Origin: Acidipropionibacterium acidipropionici
GTDB taxonomy: Bacteria > Actinomycetota > Actinomycetes > Propionibacteriales > Propionibacteriaceae
Assembly (NCBI RefSeq): GCF_001441165.1
Contig: NZ_CP013126.1
Location: forward strand, 649,551 to 713,550
Length of the DNA stretch: 64,000 bases
Direction of reading: 5' to 3'
The position numbers and the translations under genes were made by a program. This document shows, one piece after another, positions 25,960 through 37,890 of the stretch; position 1 is the first letter of the stretch, and each line of letters starts with the position of its first letter. A model generated the notes under the pieces. The model was not told where the DNA came from, did not search any database, and was given only the letters and a program-made list of their open reading frames with translations.

Positions 25960-26257
25960 GGTTCCTCCATCGGGTCGAGCGGGTGGTCGAACGGGGTGCG
26001 GGCCCCTGGGCCACACCTGGATGAGCGGGCGCGCCGACGTCGGGCGGCCGCGCCCGGTGATGCGTCGACCGTAGGCTCCGCACCTGCGACGGGCACCCAG
26101 GAACCCGACCGACCGGTCCCGGGATGCCAGGCAGCTCGTCGCGCACTCCGGCGGCCACCAGCACCCTTCGGGACCGGATGCGGGTGCCACGCCCCCTCGA
26201 CCATTCGGTCACAGCAGGCCGTCCGTTCATGGGGCCTGCATGTTGTAGCGTGGCCAG
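25960..26257. promoter_or_regulatory. Divergent intergenic region upstream of the PLP/FAD cassette
   Basis: No gene is seen in these 298 bases. Directly before the SbnA-like gene, TAGCGT at 26246-26251 (preceded by TGT) can serve as a -10 box. Transcription starting about 7 bases later would begin at the GTG start codon itself, giving a leaderless message. This agrees with the absence of a ribosome-binding site there. No clear -35 box or operator was found. Confidence 0.4.
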
Positions 26258-27445
26258 GTGACCCACACCTCCGGCTCCCCGCAGCGGGAGCATACCAGCA
26301 GCACGCCCGCGGATGACCGGCCGCCCGCCACCCCCACCGAGGCGGCCACCAGCGGACCCGACATCCCCGTCGGCCTCGACAACGCCCCGGAGGGCCCGGG
26401 CGTCTCCGCGGCGGGGTTCGCGTCCCCCGTGCCCGCGATCGTGGCCGGGATCAGCGAGGCCATCGGGAACACTCCCCTGATCCGTCTGGACTCCCTGTTC
26501 CCCGACTCCGGGGTGGAGATCCTGGCGAAGCTGGAGTCGGTGAACCCGGGCGGCTCCACCAAGGACCGGCCGGCGATGGGCATGGTGCGCGACGCCCTGC
26601 AGACCGGGCGACTGGCCCCCGGCGGCACCGTGGTGGAGTCCTCCTCCGGCAACCTTGGCGTGGCCCTGGCCCGTGCCTGCAACGCCCACGACGTGCGGTT
26701 CGTGTGCGTGGTCGACGCCCGTACCAACGCCACCACCGTGCGCACCATCCAGGCGCTCGGCGGGGAGATCGACCTGGTGTCCGAGCCCGATCCAGCTACC
26801 GGCGACCTGCTCACCGCCCGCTTCAACCGGGTCAAGGAGCTGCTGGAGGAGATCCCCGATGCGGTGAACCTGTACAAGTACGGCAATCCCGCCAATCCCC
26901 GTGCCCACTACGACGGCACCATGCGGGAGATCGCCGAGGCCACCGGGCACCAGGTGGACGTGCTGATGGCGGCGGTGTCCACGACCGGAACCATCGGCGG
27001 CTGCTCCGCGTACATCCGCGACCACGGCATGAGCACCCGCGCGATCGCGGTCGACGCGGTGGGCTCGGTTCTGTTCGGTGGCACCGCCGCGCCCCGCCCC
27101 CTGCCCGGCATGGGTGCGGGCGTGGTCACCGAGCTGTCCCGCCAGGTTCAACCCGATCAGGTGATCCGCGTGGAGGGCCTGGACTGCGTGGTGGGCGCCC
27201 GGCACCTGGCACGCAGCGAGGGCATCCTGGCCGGGGGCTCCACCGGCGGCATCGTGCATGCCCTGGGCGGGCTGATCCCCAGCCTCGAGCCCGGCACCCG
27301 CGTGGTGTTCGTGGTGCACGACGGCGGCGTTCCCTACCTGGAGACCGTGTACGACGACCAGTGGGTGCGGGAGAACCTCGACGCCGACACGGACGCGATC
27401 GCGGAGGGGATCGAGCAGCTGCGCAGGACCGCCCGCCGTGGCTGA
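26258..27445 (+). CDS. SbnA-like PLP-dependent synthase (cysteine synthase fold)
   Basis: A fold-type II PLP enzyme of 395 residues. After a 65-residue unstructured Pro/Ala/Thr-rich N-terminus come IGNTPLIRLDSLFPDSGVEILAKLE, the PLP-lysine motif NPGGSTKDRPA, VVESSSGNLGVALARACNA, the phosphate loop STTGTIGGCSAYI and the C-terminal GILAGGSTGGIV. The closest known group is SbnA, which makes N-(1-amino-1-carboxy-2-ethyl)-L-glutamate from O-phosphoserine and glutamate during staphyloferrin B synthesis; O-acetylserine-type synthases are an alternative. It overlaps the next gene by 8 bases, so the three genes form a tight operon. No SbnB (ornithine-cyclodeaminase-like) partner is present. Confidence 0.82.
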   Translation: MTHTSGSPQREHTSSTPADDRPPATPTEAATSGPDIPVGLDNAPEGPGVSAAGFASPVPAIVAGISEAIGNTPLIRLDSLFPDSGVEILAKLESVNPGGSTKDRPAMGMVRDALQTGRLAPGGTVVESSSGNLGVALARACNAHDVRFVCVVDARTNATTVRTIQALGGEIDLVSEPDPATGDLLTARFNRVKELLEEIPDAVNLYKYGNPANPRAHYDGTMREIAEATGHQVDVLMAAVSTTGTIGGCSAYIRDHGMSTRAIAVDAVGSVLFGGTAAPRPLPGMGAGVVTELSRQVQPDQVIRVEGLDCVVGARHLARSEGILAGGSTGGIVHALGGLIPSLEPGTRVVFVVHDGGVPYLETVYDDQWVRENLDADTDAIAEGIEQLRRTARRG

Positions 27446-29519
27446 GCAGCCCTCCGTCCGGGCCGGCACGGCCCATCCGGCCCGCAGCGACGGTGCTGCC
27501 CGCCCGATTCGCGACGACCGCACTGCACCGCCCATGGCAGCCGCTGAGACACCGCTTCGCCCGGCCGCCGATGCGCCGCTGCGGCTCGCCGTCGTCGGTG
27601 CCGGACCGAAGGCGCTGTACGCGCTGGAGGAACTGACCGCGCTGCTGGATGCTGCGGGCTCCGCCACGGCCACCGCCGACGACGCGGGAGCTGCGGCCTC
27701 CGAATCGTCAGCAGCATCCGGCCTGATCGTGACGGTGATCGATCCTGTCGCCGTGCCGGGTACGGGCGCCGCCTACCACTCCGGCCAGCCGCACCACCTG
27801 CGGCTGAACGTGACCGCGGCGATCCTGGATGAGCCCGCCACCGGCGACTTCCCCGCGTACCCCAGTTGGGTGCAGGACCCGTACCCGCAGCTGGCCGACG
27901 AGCCGTACCCGCCGCGCGCGGTGGTCGGCGAGTACCTCGCCCAGCGCTGGCAGCAGATGATCCATGGTCTCTCCCGGCATGCCCGCGTGGAGCACGCCCG
28001 GGCCCGGGTGACGGACCTGCGGCGCGAGGGCAGCGCCTGGCATCTGACCACCGACGCTGCTCCCGCGGACGTCGGCCCGGTGGACGAGGTGCTGATCGCC
28101 ACCGGTCACGCCGCTGGCCACCGGGGCGCCCTGGTGCACCACTGGAGTTCACCCCTCCCCCTGGTCCCGGCGGTGCTGCCCGCTGAGCGGATGCTCAGCG
28201 CCGAGCAGGTCCCACCCGGTTCCCGGGTCGCGGTGCGCGGCGGGGCGCTGACCTTCATCGACGCCTGCCTGACCCTCACCGAGGGCCGCGGCGGCACCTT
28301 CACCGAGAGCACCGAGGTCGACGCGAGCGGCGGCACCGAGGCGGATGTCCCTGCCCGCCTGGTGCACCATCGCGGGCCGCACGAGCCGACCGTGATTCGG
28401 CCGATCACCCGGCAGGGTCTGCTGCTGGATGCGAAGCCGGACCCGGGATCACCCCTGACCGGGTCCGGCGAGCGCGCCGTCGAGCAGGCCCGCGCCCGAT
28501 TCACCTCCGGCCAGGGCATGGGCCCGGACGCGGTGCTGGCGATCGTGGTCGATGCCGCCACCGCCATGCTCGAGGGGACACCCGCGCCCAAGAAGCACGC
28601 CAGTACCTCGGGACGGGATGCGCGCGACACCGTCGCTGGTTCTCGCGCGGCCGTCGAACACACGCTGAGCACCGGTGCGGAACCCGATCTGCCCCGCGGC
28701 GCGGGGCGCGCCGAGGCGGCGCTGCGTCGCAGTATCGAGACGGCCCAGGGCCACCGCTCGCCCGGTCCGGCCTGGGCGCTGGGTCGCGTGTGGCAGACCC
28801 TCTACTCCCTGGTCTCCGCCGCCCTGCGCGGCAGCGACGCCCCCGAGGAGGAGTGGGCGCGCTTCCGGCAGACCGCGCAGGTGCTGGAGCGGTTCGCCTT
28901 CGGCCCTCCGCTGGTCAACGCCCGCAAGCTGCTGGCGATGATCGACTCCGGCGCGGTGGACCTGTCCTGGATGGATGGTGGGACGGGCATCGACGGCAAC
29001 AGCATCCATGTCGCGCCCGTGACCGAGAGCTCCGACGCCACTGCCACCGGCCGGCATGTTGACGCCACTGCCACCGGCCGGCACGACGACGCACCGTCGG
29101 GCGGCGATGTCGACGTGGTGATCGACGCGGTGCTCACCCCGCCCGGTCTGCTGAACCTCACCGACGAGCTGGCGGGGTCGCTGCTGCACCGCGGCCTGGT
29201 GCAGGTGCGGCCCGGCAGGCGGGGGGCGATGATCGACGAGGCCGGCTCCCCCGTCGGCCGCGATGACGCGCCACTGGTCGCCCCCGACGGTCGGACCGTG
29301 GCCGGGCTCGCGCTGATCGGGCGGCCCACAGAGGACCATGTCATCGGCCACGACTCGCTGAACCGCCACCTGCACCACGAGGGCCGATGCTGGGCCCGAC
29401 GGATCGCGGACCGGGTTGCGGGCGTTGCCGATGCCGCTCCCGCTGACGCGGCCGCCCCTGCCGCGCCGGCTGACGCAGCTGTTCCTGCCGCCCCCGCCCC
29501 CGCTGTCGCCCCCGAGTGA
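27438..29519 (+). CDS. FAD/NAD(P)-binding protein of the FAD-NAD(P)-binding (PF13454-like) family
   Basis: A 693-residue flavoprotein. The nucleotide loop is LRLAVVGAGPKALYALEEL (about residues 47-65), followed by VTVIDPVAVPGTGAAYHSGQPHHLRLNV, DFPAYPSWV, PPRAVVGEYLAQRW and the second strand DEVLIATGHAAGHRG. This group resembles lysine/ornithine N-monooxygenase-like and HpyO-type oxidoreductases of unknown reaction. Low-complexity inserts are present: an imperfect tandem repeat around residues 533-549 and an Ala/Pro-rich tail. Translation may begin at GTG 27438, overlapping the upstream stop, or at ATG 27534 nearer the domain. Between two PLP genes it probably oxidises or hydroxylates an amino-acid intermediate (inference). 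Confidence 0.72.
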   Translation: MAEQPSVRAGTAHPARSDGAARPIRDDRTAPPMAAAETPLRPAADAPLRLAVVGAGPKALYALEELTALLDAAGSATATADDAGAAASESSAASGLIVTVIDPVAVPGTGAAYHSGQPHHLRLNVTAAILDEPATGDFPAYPSWVQDPYPQLADEPYPPRAVVGEYLAQRWQQMIHGLSRHARVEHARARVTDLRREGSAWHLTTDAAPADVGPVDEVLIATGHAAGHRGALVHHWSSPLPLVPAVLPAERMLSAEQVPPGSRVAVRGGALTFIDACLTLTEGRGGTFTESTEVDASGGTEADVPARLVHHRGPHEPTVIRPITRQGLLLDAKPDPGSPLTGSGERAVEQARARFTSGQGMGPDAVLAIVVDAATAMLEGTPAPKKHASTSGRDARDTVAGSRAAVEHTLSTGAEPDLPRGAGRAEAALRRSIETAQGHRSPGPAWALGRVWQTLYSLVSAALRGSDAPEEEWARFRQTAQVLERFAFGPPLVNARKLLAMIDSGAVDLSWMDGGTGIDGNSIHVAPVTESSDATATGRHVDATATGRHDDAPSGGDVDVVIDAVLTPPGLLNLTDELAGSLLHRGLVQVRPGRRGAMIDEAGSPVGRDDAPLVAPDGRTVAGLALIGRPTEDHVIGHDSLNRHLHHEGRCWARRIADRVAGVADAAPADAAAPAAPADAAVPAAPAPAVAPE
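29035..29084 (+). repeat. In-gene tandem duplication
   Basis: A 23-base sequence beginning GACGCCACTGCCACCGGCCG occurs at 29035-29057 and again at 29062-29084, in phase with the reading frame. It encodes DATATGRH twice in a linker of the FAD/NAD(P)-binding protein. It is probably a slippage product. Confidence 0.85.
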
Positions 29520-29530
29520 GAGGACCTGCC

Positions 29531-31240
29531 GTGACCGAGGAACCCACCCTGCGCGAGGCATGCCAGGGAACCCCGCCGCTGTCGGCTCGTCTGGAGCCGT
29601 GGATGCAGGAGCTGCTGGCGGACCCTGCGACCTGCAGCTCGCTGCTGGAGCGCTACGGAAGCCCGCTGAACGTGCACGACTTTTCCGCGCTGCCGCGCAA
29701 CGCCGCAGAGCTCACGGAGGTGGCCGAGGGCTCTGGGGTGGACCTGCGGATCTCCGTGGCACGCAAGGCCAACAAGACCTTCGGCATGGTGCGTGCCGCG
29801 CATCGCGCCGGGCTGGGGGTCGACGTGGGCAGCGAGCGCGAGCTGGGCCAGGTGCTCGAGGCCGGTGTGCCGCCGCATGACGTGGTGGTCACCGCGGCCA
29901 TCAAGCCCGATCCGGTGCTGCGCCTGGCCCTGGAGTCCCGCTCACTGCTGGTGCTGGACAACCTCGACGAGGTGGCCGCCTCCCGGAGGGTCGCCGAGCA
30001 GGTCACCGGCGCCCGGAGCGCGGAACCAGGTCGCCCCGCGGACGGGGCCTCTGGTGCCCCCGAGCCGTTCCCCGTGGCGCTGCGCCTCGCGCCCAAGCCC
30101 AGCGACCTGATCCCGCCCACCCGCTTCGGGGAGTCGGCCCGCGCCTGGCTCGAGCTGATCGACTCCGGCGGCCTGGGCGACCTGCTGCGGGTGGACGGTG
30201 TGCACTTCCACCTGCACGGCTATGACCCGACCGCGCGCGCCACCGCCCTCGGGGAGGCGCTGGAGCTGATCGACGCGCTGCGCGAGCGCGGCCTGGCCCA
30301 GGATGGCGCGTTCGTGGACATCGGCGGCGGCATCCCGATGAGCTACCTGGACGATGCCGAGCAGTGGGACGCCTTCTGGCAGGCCCACGAGCGGCAGGCC
30401 CCGGAGTCGGGCCTCGGCGGGGGTGCTCGCGCGGCCGACGACGACCGGCCCGCGGCTGCCCCCGACGCCGGCGAGGACGCCCCCACCGCCCCGCTGACCT
30501 GGCGCCGGGAACCGCTGCGGCAGGTGTACCCCTACCACCAGCAGGTGATCCGCGGGCCCTGGCTGGAGCGGTTCCTGGGCCACGAGATCCGCCCGGGTGC
30601 CACTGCCGGGCAGGCCCTGCGAGAGCGCGGGGTGCAGCTGCGCTGCGAGCCGGGCCGCTCCATGATGGACGGTTGCGGCATGACGCTGGCGAGGGTCATC
30701 CAGCGCACCAGTGCCAGCGACGGCGTGCCCCTGGTGGGGCTGGAGATGAACCGCACCCAGTGCCGCTCCACCTCCGACGACTTCCTGGTGGACCCGATCC
30801 TGGTGCGCACCGGCACACGCGACGATGCCACGGATCCGTCGGTCGCCGGTGCCGGGCAGAGCAGGGCGAGCGAACGGTTCGAGGGGTTCCTGGTGGGCGC
30901 CTACTGCATCGAGGCCGAGCTGATCCTGCGTCGGCGCCTCGCGTTCCCGCAGGGTGTGGCCGTGGGCGATGTGATCGCCCTGCCCAACACCGCCGGGTAC
31001 CTGATGCACATCCTAGAGAGCGCGTCCCACCAGATCCCCCTGGCCTCCAACGTGGAGCGCGTCGGCGGTGGGGAGGCAGGCGGATCCGGAGGTGACCACC
31101 CCAGCGCAGAGGTGGCGGACCGCAGCAGGATGGGCGGCACGGACCACAGCAGCACCGCCGTCGAAGGCAGCGATCCCCGTCCTGATGTGCCCGGGTTCAA
31201 GCGCGACGGCATCGACCGGGTGCTGCCCATCCGGGCCTGA
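29531..31240 (+). CDS. Y4yA/SbnH-like group IV PLP decarboxylase
   Basis: A 569-residue enzyme of the alanine-racemase/DapDC fold (group IV decarboxylases). It has YGSPLNVHDFSALPRNAAEL, the PLP-lysine strand LRISVARKANKTFGMVRAA, GLGVDVGSERELGQVLEAG, the glycine loop VDIGGGIPMSY, and near the C-terminus LRCEPGRSMMDGCGMTLARV and FLVGAYCIEAELILRRR. The R-K-A-N-K lysine block matches the Y4yA subgroup. SbnH is the siderophore relative that decarboxylates a citryl-diaminopropionate intermediate. GTG 29531 has GAGAGGA upstream and lies 11 bp after the FAD gene stop. Several acidic linkers (residues about 290-330 and 510-550) are extra to the family core. Confidence 0.82.
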   Translation: MTEEPTLREACQGTPPLSARLEPWMQELLADPATCSSLLERYGSPLNVHDFSALPRNAAELTEVAEGSGVDLRISVARKANKTFGMVRAAHRAGLGVDVGSERELGQVLEAGVPPHDVVVTAAIKPDPVLRLALESRSLLVLDNLDEVAASRRVAEQVTGARSAEPGRPADGASGAPEPFPVALRLAPKPSDLIPPTRFGESARAWLELIDSGGLGDLLRVDGVHFHLHGYDPTARATALGEALELIDALRERGLAQDGAFVDIGGGIPMSYLDDAEQWDAFWQAHERQAPESGLGGGARAADDDRPAAAPDAGEDAPTAPLTWRREPLRQVYPYHQQVIRGPWLERFLGHEIRPGATAGQALRERGVQLRCEPGRSMMDGCGMTLARVIQRTSASDGVPLVGLEMNRTQCRSTSDDFLVDPILVRTGTRDDATDPSVAGAGQSRASERFEGFLVGAYCIEAELILRRRLAFPQGVAVGDVIALPNTAGYLMHILESASHQIPLASNVERVGGGEAGGSGGDHPSAEVADRSRMGGTDHSSTAVEGSDPRPDVPGFKRDGIDRVLPIRA

Positions 31241-31548
31241 TCCCCCGCTTGAGAGCTCTGTGAGCACGCCTACATGCCGGGAATCTTCGGTCCACCGGTC
31301 GAGGTGGGCACAGATGCGTCCCGTCAGGTGCAGGTGCCGGCACGCACGGGGCGGCACGCGACCAGCTGACGGCGCGGCCATGCACGGGGCGGCCTCGCGC
31401 TCGGCGGCACGCGACCTGCTGACGGCGTTGCCAAGCGCGGGGCGGCACGCGAGCCGGTGGCGGCGCGGCCTCGGTCTGACCCGACGCAACAGGAGTGCTA
31501 GCGGACATGCCAATCTCCCTGTAGGCGGACACGTACTTCCCTGCTGAT
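31241..31548. repeat. Gene-free stretch with three degenerate 29-base repeats and a likely IS end remnant
   Basis: No gene is supported here. Three 29-base units beginning CGGCACGCGA lie at 31352-31380, 31405-31433 and 31443-31471. The first two are 26/29 identical; the third is more diverged. Spacings are unequal (24 and 9 bases), so this is not a CRISPR. At 31499-31543 two 22-23-base direct repeats (TAGCGGACATGCC... and TAGGCGGACACG..., each ending CCCTG) resemble the multiple terminal motifs of an IS21-like end whose body has been lost. Confidence 0.5.
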
Positions 31549-33000
31549 GGGGTCAAGTCCCTGGTAGTGGTGTATCCGTTTCGTGATCTTTCGATACGGG
31601 GTCAGGCTGCCAGTTCGGGTGGGATGGGGTCTGCTCCTTCCAGGCGGGTCTGGTCTTCGCTGACGGGGGTCTGAGGGATCCGTGAGCGTTCCAGGACCTC
31701 CAGGCCCAGGTAGCGCCGGCCCTCGGCCCACTCATCGGTCTGCTCGGCCAGCACGGCCCCGACGAGCCGGATGACGGCCTCCCTGTTGGGAAAGATCCCC
31801 ACGGCATCGGTACGCCGCCGGATCTCCTTGTTCAGCCGCTCCTGAGGATTGTTCGACCAGATCTGGCGCCACACGTCGACCGGGAAACTCGTGAACGCCA
31901 ACAGATCGGCCCGCGCGGCGTCCAGATGGGCATGGACCTGGGGAAGCTTGGCCTCCACATAGTCCAGCAGCCGGTCGAACTGGGCATCCACGGCGGCCGC
32001 GGAGGGCTGGTCGTAGACCGAGTGGAGCATGGCCTTGACCGCCGGCCACAGGCTCTTGGGACACACGCTCATCAGATTGGCCGCGTAGTGGGTCCGGCAC
32101 CGCTGCCAGGCAGCCCCGGGCAGGTTCGCCGCGATCGCCTCCCTCAGCCCGGCATGGGCATCAGAAGTGACCAGCCGCACCCCGGACAGGCCCCGGGCCA
32201 CCAGATCGGCGAAGAACGTGTTCCAGGCCGGCCCGGTCTCAGCGGTGGCGACCTGGAGGCCCAGGACCTCCCGGTGGCCGTCAGCGTTGACCCCGGTCGC
32301 GGTCAGCACGACCGCGTTGATGACCCGTCCGGCCTCCCGGACCTTCATCGTCAGGGCGTCAGCGGCCACGAACGTGAACGGGCCCGCCTCGCCCAGAGGC
32401 CTGTGGCGGAAGGCCTCGACCTGGGCGTCGAGGTCGGCGGCCATCCGCGAGACCTGGGACTTCGACAAGGAGTCGATACCCAGCTGCTTGACGAGCTTGT
32501 CCATCCGGCGGGTGGAGACCCCGGCCAGGTAGGCGTCGGCGACCACGGTGATCATCGCCGACTCGGCGCGCTTGCGCCGCTCCAGCAGCCACTCTGGGAA
32601 GTAGCTGCCCTGGCGGAGCTTGGGGATCGCCACATCCACCGTGCCGACCCGGGTGTCCAGGTCGCGGTGACGGTAGCCGTTGCGCTGGACGAGGCGGTCG
32701 GGATCGGGGCGGCCGTACTCCGCGCCGGCGACCTGGTCGGCGTCGGCCGACAGGAGCATGTTGATCATCGTGGCCAGCAGTGAGCGCAACAGGTCCGGGG
32801 AGGCCTGGCCCAGGGCTTGGTCCAGGACCCGCGTCGGGTCGACAATATGGGCAGCGGTCATCGTGGTTGTTCCTTTCGAGTGAGAAGTAGAGAGCTTTCT
32901 CGAAGGATCACACGGTGACCGCGCTGCCGTCCACCACGAAGTCGCGGAGGCCGACGGGCTGGTCACCAGCGGGTTACACCACCATAAGGGGCACTACTCC
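31549..33000 (-). mobile_element. IS256-family insertion sequence
   Basis: The terminal repeats are GGGGTCAAGTCCCTGGTAGT, then GGTGTA (from 31549), and GGAGTAGTGCCCCTTATGGT, then GGTGTA (complement, from 33000), matching at 18 of 26 positions with the same length. The total is about 1452 bp with one transposase gene. Flanking octamers CTGCTGAT and TCGCGGGG do not match, so a clean target duplication is not seen. Confidence 0.82.
31602..32861 (-). CDS. IS256-family transposase
   Basis: A 419-residue mutator-type transposase: LVQRNGYRHRDLDTRVGTVDVAIPKLRQGSYFPEWLLERRKRAE, the first Asp in FTFVAADALTMKVREAGRV, the second in VRLVTSDAHAGLREAI, the C-C/H motif WQRCRTHYAANL, and the Glu in the IWSNNPQERLNKEIRRRTD block. 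The ATG at 32861 begins MTAAHIVDPTRVLDQALG. A longer frame to 32966 has no family similarity and was not used. It appears intact. Confidence 0.94.
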   Translation of the reverse strand: MTAAHIVDPTRVLDQALGQASPDLLRSLLATMINMLLSADADQVAGAEYGRPDPDRLVQRNGYRHRDLDTRVGTVDVAIPKLRQGSYFPEWLLERRKRAESAMITVVADAYLAGVSTRRMDKLVKQLGIDSLSKSQVSRMAADLDAQVEAFRHRPLGEAGPFTFVAADALTMKVREAGRVINAVVLTATGVNADGHREVLGLQVATAETGPAWNTFFADLVARGLSGVRLVTSDAHAGLREAIAANLPGAAWQRCRTHYAANLMSVCPKSLWPAVKAMLHSVYDQPSAAAVDAQFDRLLDYVEAKLPQVHAHLDAARADLLAFTSFPVDVWRQIWSNNPQERLNKEIRRRTDAVGIFPNREAVIRLVGAVLAEQTDEWAEGRRYLGLEVLERSRIPQTPVSEDQTRLEGADPIPPELAA

Positions 33001-33065
33001 TCGCGGGGTGCGGTCATCTCGCTGAGCTCCTTGAACGGTAGCCAGCCCCTCATCAGGGCTCGTAT

Positions 33066-33080
33066 TGAAATTCTATTCCA
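33066..33080 (+). promoter_or_regulatory. RpiR/MurR-type operator candidate upstream of the murQ remnant
   Basis: TGAAATTCTATTCCA is a near-perfect inverted repeat (TGAAAT / ATTCCA) matching the TGRAAT-N3-ATTYCA pattern bound by RpiR-family regulators such as MurR or NagR. TGTAAT at 33097-33102 may be a -10 box. The stretch is AT-richer than its surroundings. Because the murQ reading frame below is broken, this site now lies upstream of lacZ. Confidence 0.45.
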
Positions 33081-33153
33081 TAGATGGCTATCTCGATGTA
33101 ATGTCGTGTCACGATCGTGGCGACGAAGCCACTCGTGACGGAAGGGAACACCG

Positions 33154-36434
<3,281 letters not shown>

Positions 36435-36456
36435 ACCCACCGAGAGACCCGAAACC

Positions 36457-37845
36457 ATGCCCACACACGCTGCAAGTTCTGGCAAGACGTACCTGACCTG
36501 GGGCAACAAGATCGGCTACGGCTCCGGTGACATCGCCGGCAACGTGGTCTACACGTTCCTGTCGGCCTTCCTGATGATCTACCTGACCGACCAGATGGGC
36601 CTCAACGCCGGTGTCATCGGCACGCTCATGATGGTCGCCCAGCTGTTCAATGGTGTCACCGACATCGGTTTCGGGGCCTTGCTCGACCGCACCCATACCC
36701 GAATGGGCAAGGCTCGGCCGTGGATGCTGTGGCCCTACATCGGCTGCGCTGTCACCCTGGTCGCCAGCTTCGCCATCCCCGGCGGGCTCAGTGAGACGGG
36801 CAAGTACATCTGGTTCTTCCTCGCCTATACCCTGCTCAACTCGGTGTTCTTCACCGCGAACAACATCGCCTACTCGGCGCTGACGGCGCTGATCACCAGG
36901 AACTCCGCCGAACGAGTACAGATGGGCTCCATCCGCTTCATGTTCGCGTTCACCACCAGCATGCTCATCCAGACCTTCACCGTCCAGGGCGTGCGCATGC
37001 TGGGTGGCGGCGCCGACGGGTGGCGGGCCATCGCGATCATCTATGCCGTCATCGGTCTGGCGGTTAACACAATCTCGGTGCTGTCGGTCAAGGAGCTGCC
37101 GCCCGAAGAGCTTGACGAGGGCCACGATCCGGCCGCCGCCGAGCGCTACTCGTTCAAGGAGGGCGCCCGGATCCTGCTCGCCAACAAGTTCTATCTGATC
37201 ATCCTGGTCATCTACCTGGTCCAGCAGATCTTCACCGCCACCCTGAACATGGGCATCTACTTCATGACCTACGTCCTCGGTGACGCGACCCGTCTGGGCG
37301 CCTTCGCATGGGCGATCAACATTCCGCTGATCATCGGACTGCTGTTCACCCCCGTTCTGGTCAAGCGCTACGGACAGATGTACCGCCTCAACATCTGGGG
37401 TTACGTCGTCGCCGTCCTGGGCCGCTTGGGTGTCGTGGCCGGTGGCTACATGGGCAGCATCCCCCTCATGATCGCCTCCTCCGCGATCGCCTCTCTGGGC
37501 ATGAGCCCCCTGCAAGGCACTCTCAATGCGCTGATCGCCGAGGCCTCCGAGTACACCTTCCTGCGCACCGGCAAGCACATCGACGGCATGATGTTCTCCT
37601 GCACCACCCTCGGTGTGAAGATCGGCGGCGGCGTCGGAACAGCCTTGGCCGGATGGCTCTTGGCCGCCAGCGGCTACGTCAGCAACGCCACCACCCAGAG
37701 CAGCTCCGCGATCCACATGCTCTACTTCATGTACCTGTGGATCCCCGCCATCGCCAACCTCATCATCCTCGCCTTCCTCACCCGGCTCGACGTCGAGAAG
37801 GCCAACCGGGCGCTGCGCACGTCGGCAGACCGCGTGACCGCGTGA
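36457..37845 (+). CDS. GPH-family lactose/galactoside symporter
   Basis: A 462-residue, twelve-helix GPH symporter (LacS/MelB relatives): NKIGYGSGDIAGNVVYTFLSAFLMIYLTDQMGL, GFGALLDRTHTRMGKARPWMLWPY, NSVFFTANNIAYSALTALITRNSAERVQMGS, and YTFLRTGKHIDGMMFSCTTLGVKIGGGVG. It lacks the C-terminal IIA domain of streptococcal LacS. It lies between lacZ (22 bp before) and galE (45 bp after), so lactose or a galactoside is the probable cargo. Similar lacZ-symporter-galE sets are known as horizontally acquired islands in dairy propionibacteria. Confidence 0.9.
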   Translation: MPTHAASSGKTYLTWGNKIGYGSGDIAGNVVYTFLSAFLMIYLTDQMGLNAGVIGTLMMVAQLFNGVTDIGFGALLDRTHTRMGKARPWMLWPYIGCAVTLVASFAIPGGLSETGKYIWFFLAYTLLNSVFFTANNIAYSALTALITRNSAERVQMGSIRFMFAFTTSMLIQTFTVQGVRMLGGGADGWRAIAIIYAVIGLAVNTISVLSVKELPPEELDEGHDPAAAERYSFKEGARILLANKFYLIILVIYLVQQIFTATLNMGIYFMTYVLGDATRLGAFAWAINIPLIIGLLFTPVLVKRYGQMYRLNIWGYVVAVLGRLGVVAGGYMGSIPLMIASSAIASLGMSPLQGTLNALIAEASEYTFLRTGKHIDGMMFSCTTLGVKIGGGVGTALAGWLLAASGYVSNATTQSSSAIHMLYFMYLWIPAIANLIILAFLTRLDVEKANRALRTSADRVTA

Positions 37846-37890
37846 GCACCAGCACCCTCTTCGAGCATCCCCAGAGACACAGGAGAAGAC

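Noticed and set aside
31352-31471. Possible CRISPR array
   Set aside because: Only three diverged units with spacers of 24 and 9 bases, and no cas gene.
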